A stretch of DNA of 64,000 bases, taken from positions 344,182 through 408,181 of the forward strand of contig DIEX01000034.1 in the NCBI GenBank assembly GCA_002418835.1, read 5' to 3'. Under the pieces are notes generated by a model, which had not been told where the DNA came from, did not search any database, and saw nothing but the letters and a program-made list of their open reading frames with translations. The DNA is from Spirochaetia bacterium UBA5763 (GTDB lineage Bacteria > Spirochaetota > UBA4802 > UBA5550). The position numbers and the translations under genes were made by a program. Of the stretch, positions 18,890 through 27,813 are shown piece after piece (positions within the stretch are counted from its first letter, which is position 1; every line of letters begins with the position of its first letter).

Positions 18890-18981
18890 GCAGTTGTTAT
18901 AATATTCTTGACTCGTAACTTCTGAAGTAAAAAATGGATTATAAATATCCAATTGATTGTTATTAATGTAAAAGGTATGAA

Positions 18982-20031
18982 ATGAAAATATTAGTTACAG
19001 GCACAGCAGGTTTTATCGGGCACTTCGTCGCAGGGAGACTTGCTGAGCGCGGAGATGAAGTAATAGGGATTGATTCAATAAATGATTATTATGATGTAAA
19101 CCTGAAGTACGGGCGTCTGAGCGGGGATGGCATCAGCAGGAGTGATGCTGATTCCGGCAGTAAAGTCCGGAGCAGCAGATTCAGCAACTACTCATTCATT
19201 AAAATGCATCTTGAAGATAGAAAGCGGATTGAAGAACTGTTCCATGTGGAAAAATTTGACATGGTCTGCAATCTCGCTGCGCAGGCAGGTGTGAGATACT
19301 CTATCGAAAATCCCCATGCTTATATAGATTCAAATATTAACGGTTTTATGAATATACTTGAATGCTGCCGTCATAACAAGGTTAAGCATCTTGTGTTCGC
19401 AAGCAGTTCCTCTGTCTACGGGCTCAATGAGAAGATGCCCTTTGCCACTTCAGATAATGTTGACCACCCTGTGAGCTTATACGCCGCAACCAAGAAGAGC
19501 AATGAGCTTATGGCCCACGCGTACAGCCATCTTTACGGGATCCCTGTAACCGGGCTCCGCTTTTTTACTGTGTACGGTCCCTGGGGGAGGCCTGATATGG
19601 CTTACTTCAAGTTTGCAAAGGCTATTTCAGAGGGGAAGTCTATCGATATATATAACAACGGCGATATGCTCCGTGACTTCACGTATATAGATGATATAGT
19701 TGAAGGGGTTATACGTATCATTGATCTTGTTCCCGGCGGCAACAGCCGCTGGAGCGGGATGAAGCCTGATCCCGGGAGTTCGAAAGCTCCTTATAAGATT
19801 TACAATATCGGAAACAACAGCCCGATGAAGCTCCTTGACTTTATAAAGATTATTGAGAAAGAGATGGGACTCGAAGCGGAGAAACGCTTTCTCCCTATGC
19901 AGCCGGGTGATGTCTATGCCACTTATGCAAATGTTGATGACCTCGCTGCTGACACCGGCTACAGGCCTTTTACTCCGGTGGAGGAGGGGATTGCACGTTT
20001 TGCAAAATGGTACAGGGAGTATTATAAGTAA
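18982..20031 (+). CDS. NAD-dependent sugar-nucleotide epimerase (UDP-glucuronate 4-epimerase type)
   Basis: Short-chain dehydrogenase/reductase fold. The nucleotide-binding GTAGFIGHFVA lies at the N-terminus, the catalytic Tyr-Lys in SLYAATKKSNELMAH, and the substrate region LRFFTVYGPWGRPDMAYF is strongly like UDP-glucuronate 4-epimerases (family GalE/CapI). Probably supplies a uronic acid nucleotide for surface polysaccharide. A 19-residue insertion rich in Ser/Asp sits around residues 45-65. It is isolated from other sugar genes. Convergent with the large repeat-protein gene. Confidence 0.9.
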   Translation: MKILVTGTAGFIGHFVAGRLAERGDEVIGIDSINDYYDVNLKYGRLSGDGISRSDADSGSKVRSSRFSNYSFIKMHLEDRKRIEELFHVEKFDMVCNLAAQAGVRYSIENPHAYIDSNINGFMNILECCRHNKVKHLVFASSSSVYGLNEKMPFATSDNVDHPVSLYAATKKSNELMAHAYSHLYGIPVTGLRFFTVYGPWGRPDMAYFKFAKAISEGKSIDIYNNGDMLRDFTYIDDIVEGVIRIIDLVPGGNSRWSGMKPDPGSSKAPYKIYNIGNNSPMKLLDFIKIIEKEMGLEAEKRFLPMQPGDVYATYANVDDLAADTGYRPFTPVEEGIARFAKWYREYYK

Positions 20032-20040
20032 TACTCCCTG
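20013..20040. terminator. Bidirectional hairpin after epimerase
   Basis: Perfect 11-bp inverted repeat CAGGGAGTATT / AATACTCCCTG with a 6-nt loop, containing the epimerase stop and just before the end of the convergent minus-strand gene. It lacks a strong U-tract. Confidence 0.5.
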
Positions 20041-20046
20041 CCGGAA

Positions 20047-23000
20047 TCAGAAAGTGATCCCCAGCACTCTGTGCTGCACTTCGCCATCCAGTTCAACACG
20101 CTTATAGATGAACTTCAGCAGACTGAACTTCGAGAAGCCGGTCTCTGATTCTGACTCATACTCCCACAGAATTCCCCAGAGGCTCCCCCATGATTCGTAT
20201 CCCCGTTCAGCCCGCTGAATTTTATAATAAGGTATACCGAGGAGAGCTGCCTGAAGGTCCGATTTCTCCGCAGGATCGTAATCCCTGTACCAGAGCGCTC
20301 CCAGTGCCCATAGCTGGAATTTACTGTCATCTGAATCTTTGCTGTCCCATGTGAGCGCGGGTGGTATCACCAGCGTGTGGGTGGTCTCTGTGCTCTCGTA
20401 GTACCATAACGGGAGAGCCCTTGTGTGAAAGTATCCTCCATCTTTTTCAACTGCTGCAAGCCAGAGAAGCCCTTCTATGTCATAGCCGCTCTTTGTCCAC
20501 TCCGCATCCATGAGGAGTCCCCATAGAGCCTGTATCCGTTTTACTTCCGGATCTATCTCGAATTCAATTGTTGTAAAAAGCATTGAGTATTCATGGTAGT
20601 TTCCACTGTCATTGCTGATGTGGTCATATAGATAGAGGAAGTTCTCTCTGCTGTAGCCCGGCTTACTGTTCAGGTAAAGTCCGCAGATGATATAAGTGTT
20701 ATCGTTATTTTTTTCGTCCCACGCTGAAAAATAGAGGGGAGCTATGTGAAAGTATCCGTCATCCCCGGACTTATGATAAATGAAAGGGAGGAGCCATCTC
20801 CTTGTGTAATCTCCGGTTATCCCTTTTTCGTAGTCGTAGAACCAGAGAATGTTGGTATGGCTGCTTTGGTTATCCGTACTGTGATAGTATAGAGGGACAA
20901 TGGGGGCCCAGAATGTATAGGCTTTTTCCTCAGGTTCTTCAACGTCATGCCTGTAATGGAAAAAGGATAATGAGAGATTGTCGCTCCAGGGTTTCCCTGC
21001 GTCTGATGATTCTGTGCTGCTGTGATAGAATACCGGTATAAGCCATTTTTCTTTTGTGACGAGAGGGATGTTTCTGTTGTCCGGATCAACAGTATAATGA
21101 TAATGAGAAGTGCTGTAGAGACCATACAACAGAGAGAAACCTGCATCTCCATTATTTGAATCATTCTTACTCCTGTATATCCCCATGAGCGTGGAGTGTT
21201 CCTTTTTGCCGTTATCATCGCCGTAATAGTAGAATGGCCGGAAGTAATTTTCGTAATGGCCATCCATATCAGAAACATTAAAAAGTCCGTATAACGCGCT
21301 GTATGAATAATCCTCTGTGTCAGGATACTTTTCGTTTTTATACAGGCCGAAGAGTATGCTTGATGAATTACTATCTGAGGAGAATTCATTATAATATCCA
21401 AGCAGGAAAAAAGTCCCGTTTTTCTTCTCTGCCGCAGCGGGATCACTGCACTTCTCTGTAACACTGTGATAGTAGAGCAGCGGAAGGCCGAAAAGGGTGT
21501 AATCTGATGTGGTGACATCTGATCCTTTATCTTCGGTTTCAGTTTCAGAGACCATGTAAAGAGGGAATATCCATCTCAATGTGTCGGATGTTTTATAATC
21601 GTTGTAAACCTTCTGTTCTTCGGTTCTGTTTTTTTCATCTGATGCAGTGTCTTCCGAAGAGGGTAATTCATGTCTGTCGTGAGTTACATTATTCTTATAG
21701 AAAACTACAGGTATAGAACTGAACCACAATGTTGATGTTTCATCTTTTTCTTCGTTATATCTGTAGAAATGAAATAGACTGAGGTTAAGCCTGTAGATTG
21801 ATGATTCATCATCAGCTTTTTTTCTGCTTCTGTTCATATATAAAGGAGTGTATGTTGAGCTGTGCAGAATATTATCTTCAGTATGGTTTTTATGCCACAC
21901 AAGAGGTATTACTCTCCAGCCCTCTTTTTCAGGTGAATCGTACCAGTTTATAATGGGCCAGAGTACTGTATATTCGTGCATCTTTTTGTCATGATCATAT
22001 TCATGCCAGTATGCGTTAAGCATATAACCTTTGCTGTATGATTCACCTATCCTCTGGTAACCGTAGAACGGGAAGAATACAAGGTACTCGGTTTCATCCT
22101 GCTTATATGAGACGTAGTTCAGTATGACCTTGATCCTGTCATCAGAGTTTTCATCCCATGTGAGCCATGATAAAGGCAGGATGCGCAGGTGTCTTTTGGA
22201 GTCAGCTTTTTCAAATGCCATAAGTCCGTAAAGAGCGTGGAACCCCCAGAAGTTTGTTGAACTCTCCCTGCTTACCCTGTTCTTCTTTGAGATAGTTATT
22301 TCACCTGAAGGCTGCTCCTCTTCATAGATCTTCTCCTCGCCGCTTTTCATCGGTACAGTTACCCTTGTTGAAACACTTGCCATCTCCACAAGCCACGAGA
22401 CATCGATATCAAGGTAAACTCCCCGCTGGTTGGTCCCCAGGCTCGCGTCAATTACAGGATTTGTCCCTGCAAGGACTGACCGTGAATAGCCCAGAATGTT
22501 TATGTAGTTGCTCCCTGTGCCGTTCTTTTTTGCTGTTTCAAAATAGAGTGGGAGGAACAGTGTTGTGTCTCTTTTGTCTGTTTCAAAATTCCAGTAGAGT
22601 GGTGCAACGATCCTGGTGAAGTATCCCTTATGCTCAAGACTGTCGTGATGATAATAAAGTGGCGCAATCCAGGTTGTTTCACCCTCTGCCGGATTTTCAT
22701 GATTGTAATAAAAGGGTACCCATGTATTCAGATAATCACCGGTTTTACTGTTACTCTTTTTATAATGAATGAGGCACGTCCATTTTGCATCCTCTTCAGG
22801 TGACCATTTATGATAGTATAATGGCGAGTAAGTGACACCTGCCTCCTCTGTCCACCCTGAGGGCCTGAAGAAGAACGGCATGTAGAACCTGTAGCCCCCT
22901 TCGCCCGGTTCATGAAAGACAAAAGGGATAAACCAGAATCTTTTCATCTCTCCTTCGCTGCCGCGTTTCCAGTCAATTAACCACAGCAGGTTGGTGTGTG

Positions 23001-23928
23001 TACCTTCATTATCCTTTGAATGATAGTATAGCGGGATTGCCGGGAACCAGAATTCGGAGGCCTTTGTTTCACCTGTCCACTTGCCGTCATACACGCTGTT
23101 ATAGCAGAAAAGAAGTGACTTGAATGAGTCTTCATATTCATATGCGGATTTACCTGCTGAATATGTGTAGTTCATATTCTTTGATCTTTTGAATAGAGGG
23201 AATAAACTTATCCAGTACTCTCCGTTACTGTGCCTGTTATAGAGAAAAACCGGCGGCAGCATGTGCGTATATCCGTTATCCCCCGGTTCATGAAAAAGAA
23301 GTGGTGTCATCCAGAACCGTTTAAGGGTCTCCTCGCCGTTTTTGTCTCTGCGCCATGAATAGTCAAGGAGCCAGCCGACATTCATGTGTCCCCCCCAGTT
23401 GTCAGTGCTGCGATAAATCAGCGGGATGATTGGCGCCCACCATATACGCTCAGGCTTTTCAGATGCCGGGCGTTTTGTGTAAAAATAGCCGTGAAGCCAT
23501 GATACGCTGTAATTATCCTCCCATCCTTTGTTGTCACTGCTGCTCCCTGATATAAACAGCGGATTAATCCTGTATTTTTCTATGCCGTCTGTTTCCCAGT
23601 AGGTAAGGGTGATGGGGATGAATGAATATGTTCGGTTGTCAATCCTGCTTTCCAGTGTGTGATATAACGGGAACAATCTTACGGAGCTGTACTTCGGGTA
23701 ATCGGTATATTTAAAAATCCAGAGGAACATGAATGAGTAGTGGTTCTCCCATGTCTCTCTCTGGAGAAAAAACATATCGGGATTATACTTCATCTCCTTT
23801 TCGCTGCCGAAAACTTTTTCGTCCTCTTCGTAGAGGTCGTCCCAGTCACGGGCGGAGGCTGTAGTTGAAATGAGTAAAAGGGAAAAGAAGAGAAAGGCTG
23901 CTGAAATTAAAAATTTCTTTATTGTCAT
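20047..23928 (-). CDS. Giant secreted aromatic-rich repeat protein, function unknown
   Basis: 1293 aa with a signal peptide (cleavage near ASARDWDD, about residue 27). The mature chain is extraordinarily rich in Trp, Tyr, Phe and His and is built of recurring modules: WAPIIPLIYRSTDN / FPAIPLYYHSKDN / WAPIVPLYYHSTDN, each followed by a TNLLWLID-type strand and a FWMTPLLFHEPGDNGY-type block. Three copies are clear (about residues 160-230, 295-360 and 1025-1090), and degenerate PLYYH units fill the rest. The alternating hydrophobic pattern suggests repeated beta strands exposed at, or inserted in, the outer membrane. No known family comes to mind. It lies downstream of the OmpA-fusion gene on the same strand, separated by a palindromic terminator. 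Confidence 0.75.
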   Translation of the reverse strand: MTIKKFLISAAFLFFSLLLISTTASARDWDDLYEEDEKVFGSEKEMKYNPDMFFLQRETWENHYSFMFLWIFKYTDYPKYSSVRLFPLYHTLESRIDNRTYSFIPITLTYWETDGIEKYRINPLFISGSSSDNKGWEDNYSVSWLHGYFYTKRPASEKPERIWWAPIIPLIYRSTDNWGGHMNVGWLLDYSWRRDKNGEETLKRFWMTPLLFHEPGDNGYTHMLPPVFLYNRHSNGEYWISLFPLFKRSKNMNYTYSAGKSAYEYEDSFKSLLFCYNSVYDGKWTGETKASEFWFPAIPLYYHSKDNEGTHTNLLWLIDWKRGSEGEMKRFWFIPFVFHEPGEGGYRFYMPFFFRPSGWTEEAGVTYSPLYYHKWSPEEDAKWTCLIHYKKSNSKTGDYLNTWVPFYYNHENPAEGETTWIAPLYYHHDSLEHKGYFTRIVAPLYWNFETDKRDTTLFLPLYFETAKKNGTGSNYINILGYSRSVLAGTNPVIDASLGTNQRGVYLDIDVSWLVEMASVSTRVTVPMKSGEEKIYEEEQPSGEITISKKNRVSRESSTNFWGFHALYGLMAFEKADSKRHLRILPLSWLTWDENSDDRIKVILNYVSYKQDETEYLVFFPFYGYQRIGESYSKGYMLNAYWHEYDHDKKMHEYTVLWPIINWYDSPEKEGWRVIPLVWHKNHTEDNILHSSTYTPLYMNRSRKKADDESSIYRLNLSLFHFYRYNEEKDETSTLWFSSIPVVFYKNNVTHDRHELPSSEDTASDEKNRTEEQKVYNDYKTSDTLRWIFPLYMVSETETEDKGSDVTTSDYTLFGLPLLYYHSVTEKCSDPAAAEKKNGTFFLLGYYNEFSSDSNSSSILFGLYKNEKYPDTEDYSYSALYGLFNVSDMDGHYENYFRPFYYYGDDNGKKEHSTLMGIYRSKNDSNNGDAGFSLLYGLYSTSHYHYTVDPDNRNIPLVTKEKWLIPVFYHSSTESSDAGKPWSDNLSLSFFHYRHDVEEPEEKAYTFWAPIVPLYYHSTDNQSSHTNILWFYDYEKGITGDYTRRWLLPFIYHKSGDDGYFHIAPLYFSAWDEKNNDNTYIICGLYLNSKPGYSRENFLYLYDHISNDSGNYHEYSMLFTTIEFEIDPEVKRIQALWGLLMDAEWTKSGYDIEGLLWLAAVEKDGGYFHTRALPLWYYESTETTHTLVIPPALTWDSKDSDDSKFQLWALGALWYRDYDPAEKSDLQAALLGIPYYKIQRAERGYESWGSLWGILWEYESESETGFSKFSLLKFIYKRVELDGEVQHRVLGITF

Positions 23929-24000
23929 TGATGCTCCGTTGGTTCAACGATATGAATTTCAGAAATATAAAGATATAAAAAGGGCGTTACTCTGTCAAGT

Positions 24001-24028
24001 AAAGCAAGGGGCAGCTGCCCCTTGCTTT
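24001..24028 (-). terminator. Palindromic terminator after OmpA-fusion gene
   Basis: 28-nt perfect palindrome (AAAGCAAGGGGCAG and its complement), 17 bp past the stop of the minus-strand OmpA-fusion gene. GC-rich core with A/T flanks; no long U-tract. Confidence 0.6.
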
Positions 24029-24045
24029 ATGATTTATATCTTCGA

Positions 24046-26100
24046 TTATTTCCCCGTCACAAAGAACTCTGTTCTTCTGTTTTTCTTCCTCCCCGCAGCA
24101 GTTTTATTGTCAGCGATAGGTTTATTCTCCCCTAAGCCCACGGACTTCAGGCGCTCGGGGCTTATCCCCTGTTTGATCATATATTCTGTGACAGCATCGG
24201 CCCGGCGCTCGGAGAGTTTCTGGTTGTATGCTGTGCCGCCGGATGAGTCTGTGTGTCCGCGCACTTCAAGTTTTATGGAGGGGGTGCGCTTCATCTGGTC
24301 AATAATCCTGTCAAGGATGTTCAGTGACTCCTTCCTGAGATAAGCTTTCCCCACTTCAAAATGTATGTTGTCAACAACTATCCCTTTACCTGTCTCAATC
24401 CGTTTCAGGTTTATCTTTTTATCTTTATCGTCCCGTGACGTTATCACTTTCTCAGGCATGTAGCCTGTTGAATCAGCGGTGATCTCCACATCATTCATGT
24501 CGGGAACTTCTATCACCTGGTCAGGATTCTTTATGGAATATTTCTGAGAGAATATAAGTTTTCCGTTCTCCCATTTCCGTACTTCAACAGTTGACGGCAC
24601 AGGGCGACCCTCGTCATCCTGTACTGTTATCTTCAGATCCTTCATAGGGATCTGATCATCTTTCTTCTGCTGCTTCTGCTCTTTCTGTTCTTTATCCCTG
24701 TCAGAGGTTTCTTTCTTCAGCTTGCTGAGCTCATCTTTATTGACTTCTTTTTCATCACCGAGTCTGTTATATGGGTCGTAGTAGCCGTCACCTCCGTCAA
24801 CAAGCCTGGGGTAGTAATCTGTTCCTATTGCGTAAAGGTAGTTGCCGGCAGGGAGAAACATAATCCCGCCGGATGCAACAGGCTGAGATGGCGCGCCGGG
24901 GAACTGCGGAGAGTATTCCCATGTTTTGCTCCTGTCCATTATGCTGAAAGCTTCAATCTTCGCCCATGCGATGTCTCTCCCCCCGATCTTTTTATCGAAC
25001 GTAGTGGCAACATATATCTGGTCGCGGATTGTGACAAAGTAGGGGGCCTTCTGCTCACCGAACTCAAGGGAGTTAATAACATTGCCGTTCTCCGGGTCTG
25101 TAACTACAACAGTGCCGTTATTCACTGTAAAGAGAATAGCCCTCTCAGTGAAAGAGGGATTCGATGTGATAAGCCCGCTGTACTGCTTCGACCAGAGGAG
25201 CTCTCCGCTCTTCAGGTCTATTGATAAAAGTTCTTCTCCTGAGGCAAAGTAGACTCTCTGCCTGTACACCACGGGGGGGTATATCCTGTGGGGATTCTGC
25301 ACCTGCTTAACCCACACTGTCTTCCCTGTGTCTGCCCTGAGGCAGTAGAGCGAGTAGGTGTTCTTCCTGTAATCCATTGACTGAGTGAATATATATTCAT
25401 CATAGAAGGATGGAAATTTGCTCCAGCTTTTTATCTCGTCATTATTCCATAACATATGCCCGTTAACAAGTTCGCGTGAGATAAGTTCGTTGCGTGTGCC
25501 GTAGTAGATCACGTCACCCACAATCACAGGGTCGGAGTAGATGCTGTCAACCATTGCATAAGTCGATTTCTCCGGGTTCCAGTTTCCCGCTCCCCGCACA
25601 GGGTCTGTTCTATCTTTAAGCGGCACCCTCTCTCCAGGTTTAACTTTCAGGTTGGGGTCATCGGTGCGCATACCTGTGCGGGCCCAGATTACCTTTCCTG
25701 TGCGTTTATCAAGGCAGTAGAGCGCGATGTTATCTGTGATGAAGAGCCTGTCACCGCGGATAAGGGGATACTTCCCTTTGCCGAAGGCTTTCCCCGAAGC
25801 CCTGAACTGATCGGAGAGCTCCATGAGGCTCACCTTCCAGAGAAGCCTGCCGCGCTCCTCATCAAGGCAGTAGACATTTTTTACAAGGTCAAGAAAGTAG
25901 ACCCTGCCGTCTGATGTGATGGGATTGAGCACCACATTGTCAGCCTGGAAGAGCCACTTGAGGTTGCTGTTTTTCACGGTGATTTCGTCATTGTTCCCTG
26001 TGAAATAAATATTGCCTTTATATATAGGCCAGTCTTCAGCATGAAGAGTAAGGGATGCTATTATGATGAGGGGGATCAGTAACAGGTTTTTTTTAAACAT
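24046..26100 (-). CDS. PQQ-type beta-propeller fused to OmpA peptidoglycan-binding domain
   Basis: Envelope protein of 684 aa. Signal peptide (about 1-21); then residues about 25-430 form PQQ/BamB-like propeller blades (repeats of the kind GRLLWKVSL, GKVIWAR, GKTVWVKQV, GELLWSKQY). A charged linker rich in Lys/Glu/Gln (about 440-480) follows, then a small beta domain (residues 485-560), then a C-terminal OmpA domain (IHFEVGKAYL, GHTDSSGGTAYNQKLSERRADAV). The OmpA part should bind peptidoglycan and hold the propeller in the periplasm. This domain combination is unusual. It may work with the downstream repeat protein. Confidence 0.88.
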   Translation of the reverse strand: MFKKNLLLIPLIIIASLTLHAEDWPIYKGNIYFTGNNDEITVKNSNLKWLFQADNVVLNPITSDGRVYFLDLVKNVYCLDEERGRLLWKVSLMELSDQFRASGKAFGKGKYPLIRGDRLFITDNIALYCLDKRTGKVIWARTGMRTDDPNLKVKPGERVPLKDRTDPVRGAGNWNPEKSTYAMVDSIYSDPVIVGDVIYYGTRNELISRELVNGHMLWNNDEIKSWSKFPSFYDEYIFTQSMDYRKNTYSLYCLRADTGKTVWVKQVQNPHRIYPPVVYRQRVYFASGEELLSIDLKSGELLWSKQYSGLITSNPSFTERAILFTVNNGTVVVTDPENGNVINSLEFGEQKAPYFVTIRDQIYVATTFDKKIGGRDIAWAKIEAFSIMDRSKTWEYSPQFPGAPSQPVASGGIMFLPAGNYLYAIGTDYYPRLVDGGDGYYDPYNRLGDEKEVNKDELSKLKKETSDRDKEQKEQKQQKKDDQIPMKDLKITVQDDEGRPVPSTVEVRKWENGKLIFSQKYSIKNPDQVIEVPDMNDVEITADSTGYMPEKVITSRDDKDKKINLKRIETGKGIVVDNIHFEVGKAYLRKESLNILDRIIDQMKRTPSIKLEVRGHTDSSGGTAYNQKLSERRADAVTEYMIKQGISPERLKSVGLGENKPIADNKTAAGRKKNRRTEFFVTGK

Positions 26101-26236
26101 GGCTCCTCCGGATTGCGGAATCTATAACAACTATAATATTATACAGACTCCCCCTTTGAAAAGACAGCATTTTTTCAGGCATGAGCGGGCTTTAAACACG
26201 CAACCCCATGCACCGCAACCGAATCTCTGAAAACTA

Positions 26237-26488
26237 TAATTGCAGCTTAAAGTATTAAAACCTGAGCTACGAGCTTTGAAATTGCAGCTAAAAGCTTTAA
26301 AATCAGAGTTAAGAGCTTTGAAATTGCAGCTCAAAGCATTAAAATCAGAGCTACGAGCTTTGAAATTGCAGCTTAAAGCTTTAAAATCAGAGTTAAGAGC
26401 TTTGAAATTGCAGCCCAAAGCTTTGAAATCAGAGCTACGAGCTTTGAAATCGCAGCTTAAAGCTTTAAAACCGGAGCTCCGGGCTTTG
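26237..26488 (+). repeat. Six tandem 42-bp repeats (2 x 21 bp) encoding leucine heptads
   Basis: Six back-to-back 42-bp units start at 26237, 26279, 26321, 26363, 26405 and 26447. Each unit is two related 21-bp halves, and 21 bp equals one heptad. In the plus frame a unit reads Lys-Leu-Gln-Leu-Lys-Ala-Leu / Lys-Ser-Glu-Leu-Arg-Ala-Leu, an ideal coiled coil. Most differences between units are synonymous in that frame (tta/cta/ctc, aga/cga/cgg, gct/gca) but change residues in the minus frame. Confidence 0.9.
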
Positions 26489-26536
26489 AAATCAATAACA
26501 TTTATTGAAAGTCTATTTTCTGACCTCAAAGCCTGA
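26240..26536 (+). CDS. Possible 98-aa coiled-coil protein made of heptad repeats
   Basis: Open frame over the tandem repeat. Nearly every residue fits a leucine heptad (Leu spacing 4-3-4-3), ending in ITFIESLFSDLKA. The only start is a TTG directly after a TAA stop, with no Shine-Dalgarno, so expression is doubtful. Synonymous divergence among repeats argues that the plus frame was once, or is, translated. A minus-strand frame (26131-26529) is also open but has non-synonymous changes between units. It may be a remnant of a longer coiled-coil gene. Confidence 0.35.
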   Translation: MQLKVLKPELRALKLQLKALKSELRALKLQLKALKSELRALKLQLKALKSELRALKLQPKALKSELRALKSQLKALKPELRALKSITFIESLFSDLKA

Positions 26537-26590
26537 ACCGGCTGTATTAAAATCGGATTGACATATCCTCAGTTCACCTTTTTTTAAAGT

Positions 26591-27346
26591 ATGGAGATGA
26601 ATGAAATGACCTCCCCGCTTTTTATACTCCGCTTTGAAAAGAACTGTGAGAACGGAATATACTACAGTATATCAGTTCAGGGGAGTGAACCACCGGAACT
26701 TCCGCAGAGCCTCTTTTTTAACAGCGGGGATTATACAATTAGCTTCATTGAGCCTTATTCCGGTTACTATCAGTATATAATCAGAAATGAAAAATGGCTT
26801 CGCAGTATACTCTGCACAACTCTTAAAATCAGAAACCGTGAAGAGATCTCTATCCCTTTCTCTTTCCCCGATGAAACAAAGGGAACGCTGCTCCCCGAAA
26901 ACCCGGTGAGGGTCTACTGTGACGGCAGCTGCGGTGAAGGTGGTAATGGAGGGTGGGGCGGAGTAGTAATACTGCCTGGCGAGGAACCGGTTGAAATATC
27001 GGGTGAAGAGATAGCTGCAACAAGCAACAGGATGGAACTGGCTGCTGCTGTGGAATCTCTCCTTAAAGCTGAGGAGATGATGAGAGCTCCGCTTCCCGTG
27101 GCCCTTTTTACTGACAGCAATTATGTGATTCACGGAGTATCCCACAGGCTTCAGGTGTGGAAGAGAAACGGATTCATCACTGCACTGGGCACACCTGTTT
27201 TAAACAGGGAATTGTGGGAGACACTTGATTCCATTACCGGGAGAGTTGATCTGTACTGCGTCAAGGTTGACAGCGCGGAGAACAACCCGCATCACAGGCG
27301 CTGTGATGAGCTCGCCGGTATCTGTATGAGGCGGGGGAGCCTTTAA
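26591..27346 (+). CDS. rnhA: Ribonuclease HI with extra N-terminal region
   Basis: The C-terminal ~145 residues are a type 1 RNase H domain with all four catalytic acidic residues in place: Asp in VYCDGSC, Glu in SNRMELAAA, Asp in FTDSNYV and Asp in RCDELAG. It would remove RNA from RNA-DNA hybrids. Residues 1-105 form an additional region (ending in FPDETKGTLLPENPVRVYCDG) that is not the usual hybrid-binding domain and that I cannot assign. In-frame ATG codons at 26591, 26597 and 26606 compete; GGAG at 26593-26596 favours 26606. It ends one base before the convergent lipoprotein gene. Confidence 0.85.
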   Translation: MEMNEMTSPLFILRFEKNCENGIYYSISVQGSEPPELPQSLFFNSGDYTISFIEPYSGYYQYIIRNEKWLRSILCTTLKIRNREEISIPFSFPDETKGTLLPENPVRVYCDGSCGEGGNGGWGGVVILPGEEPVEISGEEIAATSNRMELAAAVESLLKAEEMMRAPLPVALFTDSNYVIHGVSHRLQVWKRNGFITALGTPVLNRELWETLDSITGRVDLYCVKVDSAENNPHHRRCDELAGICMRRGSL

Positions 27347-27697
27347 TCAGCGCAGAGGCTCGATGCTGATAACCCTGATAAAGTAAACTCCTCTTGTGCT
27401 CCCCTGATCGCCGCTTCCACTTGAGCTCTCTTTCCTTGTCTCAAGTGTACCCTTTAGTGAGACCTTCTCCCCCCTGAATTTTTCAAGTTCAGGAACAGGT
27501 ATCCAGTAATCCGCAATCGATGGATATCCGGTATCAGTTACAACCCCTTTCATCACTATACACTTCCCGATGTGCGGGGCAAGGTTGTCCATGGGACTCA
27601 CTGAAAAGCATTTGCTCTCCGGGGTGTTGTTTTTAATGTCACCCCCTGCGCATGACAGTAGAAATGCAAAGAGAAATATGGTCATTTTGTGGTTCAT
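27347..27697 (-). CDS. Small lipoprotein, possibly OB-like fold
   Basis: 116 aa with a signal peptide and lipobox LLSCAGG (Cys about residue 16). The mature part has a beta-rich pattern (GKCIVMKGVVTDTGYP, then WIPVPELEKFRGEKVSLKGTLE) suggesting a small OB-type barrel, which is a guess. Its stop directly abuts the RNase H stop on the other strand. Function unknown. Confidence 0.68.
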   Translation of the reverse strand: MNHKMTIFLFAFLLSCAGGDIKNNTPESKCFSVSPMDNLAPHIGKCIVMKGVVTDTGYPSIADYWIPVPELEKFRGEKVSLKGTLETRKESSSGSGDQGSTRGVYFIRVISIEPLR

Positions 27698-27813
27698 GGC
27701 GCTCCTCCCTGATAAAATCTACAACAGATTCAGGGATTTTTCATGGTAAGATTAAGTTTCAGCAATAAAAAAGTGATTTAATGTGAGAGCAGAATATGCG
27801 GGGAATTTATCAG

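Noticed and set aside
22365..22700. Short ORFs in other frames inside the giant repeat-protein gene.
   Set aside because: They are shadows of a long coding frame with a signal peptide and consistent repeats.
26131..26529. 132-aa minus-strand ORF over the tandem repeat.
   Set aside because: It starts at TTG with no ribosome binding site, and differences between the repeat units change its residues, unlike in the plus frame. Likely a mirror frame of the repeat.
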